Shown here piece by piece: positions 59,097 through 64,000 of a stretch of DNA of 64,000 bases. Below the pieces are notes generated by a model. The model saw only the letters and a program-made list of their open reading frames with translations. It made no database searches and was not told the origin of the DNA. This stretch comes from Clostridiales bacterium (GTDB lineage: Bacteria; Bacillota; Clostridia; Saccharofermentanales; Saccharofermentanaceae): positions 23,126 through 87,125 of the forward strand of contig JAGCSR010000038.1 in NCBI GenBank assembly GCA_017964005.1, written 5' to 3'. How positions within the stretch are numbered: the stretch's first letter is position 1; each line of letters opens with the position of its first letter. The position numbers and the translations under genes were made by a program.

Positions 59097-60524
59097 TCAG
59101 GTGTGGGCTGCAGTCTTTACCTGATCTGCGGGGCTGATCGTTTTGACGGATGCCCGGATGCTGAGCTGACCGGCTTCGCGCACGGGACCTTTGACTTTGG
59201 TCTTAATGTAGTAAACATATCTCATCCACGCGGTAACTCCGCTTATGAGCCATACGATCCCGGACGACAGCCAGATGCCTGTCTCGCCGAAGCCGAGCCA
59301 TGCGGTAAGCATAACGGGGATCGTGAATCTTCCGATAACTTCGATCACTCCGTTGAACAGTGCGAAGAACGCATCTCCCATGCCTGTCAGGACACCTCTT
59401 ACAACGTAGATTACGCCGAGTATGAGGTAGAAGAAACTCGTGATCTTAAGACCGGATGAAGCCAGGGTAATGACATCCTGCTCGGACACGAACACACTTG
59501 CGATCGCCCTTCCGAAAACCTGCATCACGAACATCAGGAATGCCGTAAGGACTGCCATCATGATCATGCCTGTCTTATATCCTTTGAGCACGCGGTCCTG
59601 CTTCTTGGCTCCGAAATTCTGGCCGGTGAAAGTCGAGATCGCCGCAGCAAGGGTCATATAAGGCTGATGGATAAACTGTTCGATCCTGTTGGTTGCGGTG
59701 AAGGCTGCGATGACCGTTGTGCCGAAGGTGTTGACCACACGCTGGAGCGCCATGGATGATATGGCGATCAGGGCAAACTGGAGCGACATGGGGACGCCGA
59801 GCCTTACGACCTTAAAGATCATCGAACGGTCCAAAGAGATGTCTTTGCGGCTGATCTTGAAATAGGGATTCTTCCTGTATGCATGGATCCCGGAGAATAC
59901 GACGGACAGGAACTGCGAGACCACGGTCGCCAGAGCGACGCCGATGATACCCAGCCTGAAAGCGAGGACGAACAGAAGGTCGAGTACGACATTGATGATC
60001 GTGGATACTATGAGGAAAAACAAGGGAGTTCTTGAGTCGCCCAGGGCTTTCAGAATGGAGGATATGAAATTATATAACGATACGAACAGGAGTCCCACGC
60101 ACATGAAGCGTACATATAAGACCGAGTCCGCCATTATCTCGTATGGAGTCTCGAGAAGTGCAAGAAGGTAAGGAGCAAGAAAGAACCCCAAGGTTCCGAA
60201 GATGACCGGAACGATCAGCATGATGAAGCCGCAGTTGACGATGCACTTCTTGACGTTGCCGTCTTCTTTGGCGCCGTAGTACTGCGAGACCACGACTCCG
60301 CCACCGGAACCTATCCCGTTGCAGAGAGCAAAAAATAGGAAAGTGATGGAAGCCGTGGCGCCCACCGCCGCGAAAGCGTCGGCACCAAGGAATTGTCCAA
60401 CGATCATTGAGTCCGTGAGGTTATAGACCTGCTGGAATATATTGCCTATAAGTGTTGGCAAGGCGAATATCAGAATATGTCTTGCGGGGCTTCCCGTTGT
60501 CATGTCCCTGATGCTGCTCTTCAT
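59097..60524 (-). CDS. MATE-family efflux transporter
   Basis: 475 residues with twelve membrane helices in two matching halves. The MATE start is GSPARHILIFALPTLIGNIFQQVYNLTDSMIVGQFLGADAFAAVGATASI, and the second half opens RLGVPMSLQFALIAISSMALQRVVNTFGTTVIAAFTATNRIEQF. FTGQNFGAKKQDR is the typical G-Q-N-x-G-A motif. It moves cationic drugs or metabolites in exchange for Na+ or H+. AGAGGT precedes the start. A possible minus-strand -10 (TATAAT, 60566-60571) lies 42 nt upstream. Confidence 0.93.
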   Translation of the reverse strand: MKSSIRDMTTGSPARHILIFALPTLIGNIFQQVYNLTDSMIVGQFLGADAFAAVGATASITFLFFALCNGIGSGGGVVVSQYYGAKEDGNVKKCIVNCGFIMLIVPVIFGTLGFFLAPYLLALLETPYEIMADSVLYVRFMCVGLLFVSLYNFISSILKALGDSRTPLFFLIVSTIINVVLDLLFVLAFRLGIIGVALATVVSQFLSVVFSGIHAYRKNPYFKISRKDISLDRSMIFKVVRLGVPMSLQFALIAISSMALQRVVNTFGTTVIAAFTATNRIEQFIHQPYMTLAAAISTFTGQNFGAKKQDRVLKGYKTGMIMMAVLTAFLMFVMQVFGRAIASVFVSEQDVITLASSGLKITSFFYLILGVIYVVRGVLTGMGDAFFALFNGVIEVIGRFTIPVMLTAWLGFGETGIWLSSGIVWLISGVTAWMRYVYYIKTKVKGPVREAGQLSIRASVKTISPADQVKTAAHT

Positions 60525-60668
60525 TCAAGACCTCTTTCGTATACAATGTTTTCCAATGCAAACGGATTATATTCCTCGTTGCCGGATAAGCCCTCTCAGG
60601 AATAGTCATCAGATTTATCATTTTTTGACATTGAATGCAAAAACCGACACAACCCGTTCGGGGTGGAT

Positions 60669-60674
60669 TATAAT
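60669..60674 (+). promoter_or_regulatory. -10 element of the AraC regulator gene at 60699
   Basis: TATAAT preceded by GGAT, 25 nt before the start. The best -35 candidate is weak. Confidence 0.45.
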
Positions 60675-60698
60675 ATCCGGTAAGAGGGGGTCTGTGCT

Positions 60699-61568
60699 AT
60701 GGATTACAGTAATTACGAGATATATGATTTCGATCATGTCAGCGCTTTCAATATGTCCACGGGCTTTAAGGAGAGGAACTATCAGGCTCACTGGCACTCT
60801 TACGGAGAGATCCTGCTGGTAGGTCCCGGGAATCCCAATATATACTGTGTCGGCAAGAGTACTTACGAACTTGATCCTGACGATCTTGTCATAGCCTGGC
60901 CCATGGAGATGCATTCGATCGTTGATGCGGACAGGGAGAAATCTCTGGTCATACAGTTTTCGAACGGATTCATTAATTCGCTTTTCGACCTTCGGCGCAT
61001 CATGCACATATACCGCAGCCTTCATGTCATTAGAGCCGCGAACCACCCTGAACTTGCCGCAAAGCTCAAGAAGATAACCGAGAGGATGAAGGACCAGTTT
61101 TTCTCGGAGCGGTCGGACCGTGAGATCCGCTGCTGCATGCTCCTCATGGAGTTCATGCTGACACTTTTGGATTACCGCAAGGAACTAGCTCCCGAGCTTG
61201 CCGAAGAAGGTCAGCCGGGATATGCGGATGATGTCATGAGGCGCATGATGACTGTAACCGATTACATCAAGAATAACCTTACCGCCGATGATCTGTCCCA
61301 GGGAGCCATGGCCGAGATGGCCGGGATAAGCCGCGACTATTTCTCCAGGATCTTCAAGAACATCACCGGCATGAATTACAGCAAATGGCTGAACACGATC
61401 CGGTTGGAGAAAGCGACCGAACTTCTGGCTGAGGAAGGCAGGTCACTTACCGAGGTGGCCATGCTGTCGGGCTTTCAGAGCATCCCCAGTTTTAACAGGG
61501 TCTTCCGTGAGGAGAAGGGGATGGCTCCCAGAGATTACCGCGCACATTTCGTAGGCGGCGGCAAATAG
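60699..61568 (+). CDS. AraC-family transcriptional regulator with cupin sensor
   Basis: 289 residues. The N-terminal half is a cupin-type ligand-binding barrel (HWHSYGEILLVGPGNPNIYCVGKSTYELDPDDLVIAWPMEMHSI). The C-terminal 100 residues hold two AraC helix-turn-helix motifs: DLSQGAMAEMAGISRDYFSRIFKNITGMNYSKWLNTIRLEKA and SLTEVAMLSGFQSIPSFNRVFREEKGMAPRDYR. It starts a run of three plus-strand genes (regulator, sugar-binding protein, histidine kinase) and probably responds to a carbohydrate. The adjacent fucosidase is a possible target. Confidence 0.9.
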   Translation: MDYSNYEIYDFDHVSAFNMSTGFKERNYQAHWHSYGEILLVGPGNPNIYCVGKSTYELDPDDLVIAWPMEMHSIVDADREKSLVIQFSNGFINSLFDLRRIMHIYRSLHVIRAANHPELAAKLKKITERMKDQFFSERSDREIRCCMLLMEFMLTLLDYRKELAPELAEEGQPGYADDVMRRMMTVTDYIKNNLTADDLSQGAMAEMAGISRDYFSRIFKNITGMNYSKWLNTIRLEKATELLAEEGRSLTEVAMLSGFQSIPSFNRVFREEKGMAPRDYRAHFVGGGK

Positions 61569-61584
61569 GGTTCCGCCCCTCCGC

Positions 61585-61614
61585 TTGTCTTATTCGCGCG
61601 CGATAGAGTATAAT
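61585..61614 (+). promoter_or_regulatory. Promoter of the sensor operon
   Basis: TTGTCT (61585-61590), 18-bp spacer, TATAAT (61609-61614), 47 nt before the GTG start at 61661. Confidence 0.6.
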
Positions 61615-61660
61615 CATAACGCGGCTTCGCAAGACAACAAACGGCAGGAACCAGGACAAA

Positions 61661-62716
61661 GTGGACAAAAAGTTTTCCAGGAAAAGGATTGCGGTTACCA
61701 TATTGGCGGGCATAGTGCTCGTACTGTTTGTCGCGACCGTAGCCGGCCTCATCTACTATTGGAAGATGATCCGCGACTTAAGCGAAGTCCAGGAAGAAGT
61801 CATAGAACACTATCCGAGGCTCTATGCTTATATTGCCGATGATCCCGACAGCAACCTGTCCAAGAGCATCTATAAAGAGATCGCCGAATACGCCAAAAAC
61901 AACGGCTGCTACGTGGAGATGACGGGCCAGAACCTGTCGACCAGCTACTCCAAGGCAGACAGGATCAACATCGCCATATCCTCCAAGGTTGACGGCATCA
62001 TTCTGGAAGGAGACAAGTCCGGCGAGACTTTGGACCTCATAGACCTTGCGACCGAGAAAGGGATCCCTGTCGTAACGGTCCTGTCCGACTGCGAGACTGA
62101 AGACAAGACCAGGCCTATCTCCAGGAAATGTTTTGTCGGCCTCAACAACTACAGACTCGGTCAGGAATACGGGGAAGCATTAGGAAAGATAGCATACGAG
62201 AAGAATGAACCTTCCCGGCCTCTGACAGCCCTCGTCCTCCACGACGCCGACAAGGGTGACGCCGACGATATCATCTATTCATCCATCAATGAGTACGCCA
62301 AAGGAAGACAGATCGAACTGACGGAGAGCGGTGTTGACGTATCGACGCCTTTCGCATCCCAGGAGAGCATCATGAATATCCTTGACGACCTTGAGCAGGT
62401 CCCGGATGTGATCATCTGCTTAAACGACAGAACATCCGAGAGCGCGGTCATGTGTATCGTCGAGAAGAACCTGGTCGGCCAGACACAGATACTTGCGTAC
62501 TACGATTCGGAGACGGTGCTCAAGGCCATTGAGAAAGGTTCGGTGTATGCGACTTTCGGAATAGAGAAGAAGAAGGTTGCCGAGCAGTGCGTTACTGCCC
62601 TCAACGAATATAACGACAGGGGAATCGTCAGTGAGTACCTGAATTCCAATTACATCCTGATCGACATCAACAATGTGGGCAATTACCGGGTGAAGGGAGA
62701 AGACAATGAAGCGTAA
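61661..62716 (+). CDS. Membrane-anchored periplasmic-binding-type sugar sensor protein
   Basis: 351 residues from a GTG start. One N-terminal anchor (IAVTILAGIVLVLFVATVAGLIYYW) precedes a LacI/ribose-binding-type fold: YAYIADDPDSNLSKSIYKEIAEYAKNNGCYVEM, then DGIILEGDKSGETLDLIDLATEKGIPVVTVLSDC, then FVGLNNYRLGQEYGEALG, and VPDVIICLNDRTSESAVM. No transport genes are adjacent. The histidine kinase gene overlaps its end by 11 nt, so the two are translated together. This suggests that a sugar-loaded, tethered binding protein signals through the kinase, not through an ABC transporter. Confidence 0.87.
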   Translation: MDKKFSRKRIAVTILAGIVLVLFVATVAGLIYYWKMIRDLSEVQEEVIEHYPRLYAYIADDPDSNLSKSIYKEIAEYAKNNGCYVEMTGQNLSTSYSKADRINIAISSKVDGIILEGDKSGETLDLIDLATEKGIPVVTVLSDCETEDKTRPISRKCFVGLNNYRLGQEYGEALGKIAYEKNEPSRPLTALVLHDADKGDADDIIYSSINEYAKGRQIELTESGVDVSTPFASQESIMNILDDLEQVPDVIICLNDRTSESAVMCIVEKNLVGQTQILAYYDSETVLKAIEKGSVYATFGIEKKKVAEQCVTALNEYNDRGIVSEYLNSNYILIDINNVGNYRVKGEDNEA

Positions 62717-64000
62717 TTTCTTCTCCGACATGAAGATATCCCGTAAGCTCGTAGCGGTGTTCCTGGCAACATCGGTCATTGCCATGGGCGTCAACCTCTT
62801 CATCTTCATCAATCTCAATTCCGCTCTCGAAAAGATCAACCAGGTGTTCTCCAGTAACATCAGTCTCAACCGCTTATCCGATAATCTCAACGAGATCCAT
62901 ACCGGTCTTACGGGCTACCTTGAGACCAAAGGCACGGACGACCTCGAGCTCTACTATTCATCTTCGCAGACCATGAGCATGCTCATGAGGGATCTCAATG
63001 ACGACGTAACCGACAACAACGTCAAGCTTGCCGAAAGAGACATAAGGAATATGCTCACCACATACCTTGCGACGGCAGACGAAGCGATCCAGGCAAAGCG
63101 TGGCCGTAACATCGATGAGTACACCAACAAGTTCAACGAATGCAGCAGGATCAAGGATTACCTGAACACATATATCTATTCGATCAACAACGAACAGTTC
63201 AAGACGAACTCCAGTAACTACGCGGCTCTCACAAGTTCCCTGAGATACACGGAGCTGATGAGTATGCTGATCTTCGCCGTGGCATCCGTCATGAACATAC
63301 TTCTCATCATCATCCTGACCAGCACCATCACGAGGCCTCTGACACTCCTGTCGGCCAAGGCCGAGGAGATCTCTGCCCAGAGCCCCGAGAATGTCGAGCC
63401 TCTTGAAGTCAGTTCCGATGACGAAGTCGGCAAGGTGACACGAGCCTTCAATGAGATGCTCGCCAGCATCAAAGATTACATCTCCCGCATCAGGACCCAG
63501 CTCATCACCGAGAGTGAGATGAAGGAGAAGAACCTCCTTATGGAGACCCACCTTAAGGACGCACAGCTCAAGTACCTGCAGTCCCAGATCAATCCCCACT
63601 TCCTGTTCAATACCCTCAATGCCGGAGCCCAACTGGCCATGATGGAAGGCGCCGACAGGACGGGCGAGTACATAAGGAACATGGCGGACTTCTTCCGCTA
63701 TAACGTCAAGAAGAGCAGTGATACCGTTAAGCTCTCGGAGGAGATCGAACTGGTTGATTCTTATGTATATATCCTGAACGTAAGGTTTGCGGGAGAGATA
63801 GAATTCATCAAGGATATCGACGAGAGCCTTCTTGATGTGCATGTTCCTTCCATGATCATCCAGCCTCTGGTCGAGAACTCCATCAAGTACGGCATCAAGG
63901 ATGTCGAACCCGGCGAAGGCAAGGTTACATTGTCCGTTTACCGCGAAGACGATTACGCCTGCATAAGGGTCAGCGACAACGGGATCGGCACCGACGAGGA
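62706..64000 (+). CDS. YesM-type sensor histidine kinase (3' end beyond the window)
   Basis: 431 residues to the window edge, with the C-terminus cut. It starts at ATG 62706, overlapping the previous gene by 11 nt. Helix 1 (LVAVFLATSVIAMGVNLFIFI) and helix 2 (MLIFAVASVMNILLIIILTST) enclose an extracellular helical sensor region (about 37-170). A HAMP domain follows (TITRPLTLLSAKAEEIS), then a His_kinase domain with QSQINPHFLFNTLNAGAQLAMM (His298 phosphorylation site) and VPSMIIQPLVENSIKYGI at the ATPase N-box. The family usually pairs with an AraC-type response regulator, expected just outside the window. Confidence 0.92.
   Translation, partial: MKRNFFSDMKISRKLVAVFLATSVIAMGVNLFIFINLNSALEKINQVFSSNISLNRLSDNLNEIHTGLTGYLETKGTDDLELYYSSSQTMSMLMRDLNDDVTDNNVKLAERDIRNMLTTYLATADEAIQAKRGRNIDEYTNKFNECSRIKDYLNTYIYSINNEQFKTNSSNYAALTSSLRYTELMSMLIFAVASVMNILLIIILTSTITRPLTLLSAKAEEISAQSPENVEPLEVSSDDEVGKVTRAFNEMLASIKDYISRIRTQLITESEMKEKNLLMETHLKDAQLKYLQSQINPHFLFNTLNAGAQLAMMEGADRTGEYIRNMADFFRYNVKKSSDTVKLSEEIELVDSYVYILNVRFAGEIEFIKDIDESLLDVHVPSMIIQPLVENSIKYGIKDVEPGEGKVTLSVYREDDYACIRVSDNGIGTDE

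Overview
The window looks like chromosomal DNA from a Gram-positive anaerobe of the class Clostridia (Bacillota), perhaps a gut or rumen member related to Oscillospirales or Saccharofermentans. The genus is a guess. The support is: strong GGAGG-type ribosome sites, extended -10 promoters (TGnTATAAT), many lipoproteins with a lipobox, three C-terminal S-layer-homology (SLH) wall-anchored proteins, membrane-bound sensor kinases, a LacI-sensor/GGDEF fusion, and GH31 and GH95 glycosidases. No rRNA, tRNA, CRISPR array, prophage or insertion sequence was seen.

Layout. 1-5.2 kb: the end of an AraC-type regulator, a DUF4143 ATPase remnant, a metallo-beta-lactamase-fold hydrolase, lipoproteins and a GNAT. 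5.2-16.8 kb: an SLH-anchored heparinase-like lyase followed by a GNAT, then two unusually long solute-binding lipoproteins without permeases, with a lipoprotein and an esterase between them, and a tRNA-dihydrouridine synthase. 16.9-21.4 kb: an SPFH/zinc-ribbon protein, a small membrane protein, the LacI-sensor diguanylate cyclase and an AraC/GyrI regulator. 21.5-32.3 kb: small accessory genes, including GNATs, a frameshifted membrane acylase, an FMN-binding split-barrel protein, a prolyl-tRNA deacylase, hydrolases, a SUKH-like protein, a P-loop protein, a membrane HTH regulator and a ferredoxin remnant. 32.4-42.8 kb: a second SLH protein followed by two GNATs, an intact paralogue of the broken acylase, a PAF-acetylhydrolase-like enzyme, a GH31 alpha-xylosidase, a tautomerase, a Nudix hydrolase and a SPOUT RNA methyltransferase. 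42.8-52.9 kb: a two-component system, a DUF1648 membrane protein, an aminoglycoside-phosphotransferase-fold protein, an ABC exporter, a ferredoxin-linked aldo/keto reductase and a leucine-rich-repeat SLH protein. 52.9-55.2 kb: a phytoene-desaturase-like FAD enzyme flanked by palindromic repeat arrays. 55.2-64 kb: a lone HerA-like ATPase, a GH95 fucosidase, a MATE transporter, and an AraC regulator followed by an anchored sugar-binding protein and a YesM-type histidine kinase that runs off the end.

The unifying theme is surface glycan handling and sensing: wall-anchored proteins outside, lipoprotein and membrane-tethered binding proteins at the membrane, and cytoplasmic glycosidases inside. 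Most genes sit singly or in pairs with their own promoter, and long operons are rare.

The strongest unexplained signal is the intergenic array at about 52927-53416. It holds seven units of about 73 bp. Each has two short words 12 bp apart followed by two inverted words 12 bp apart, and the layout is kept even where the sequence has diverged. A smaller two-unit palindrome array with a related core lies on the other side of the same FAD-enzyme gene.
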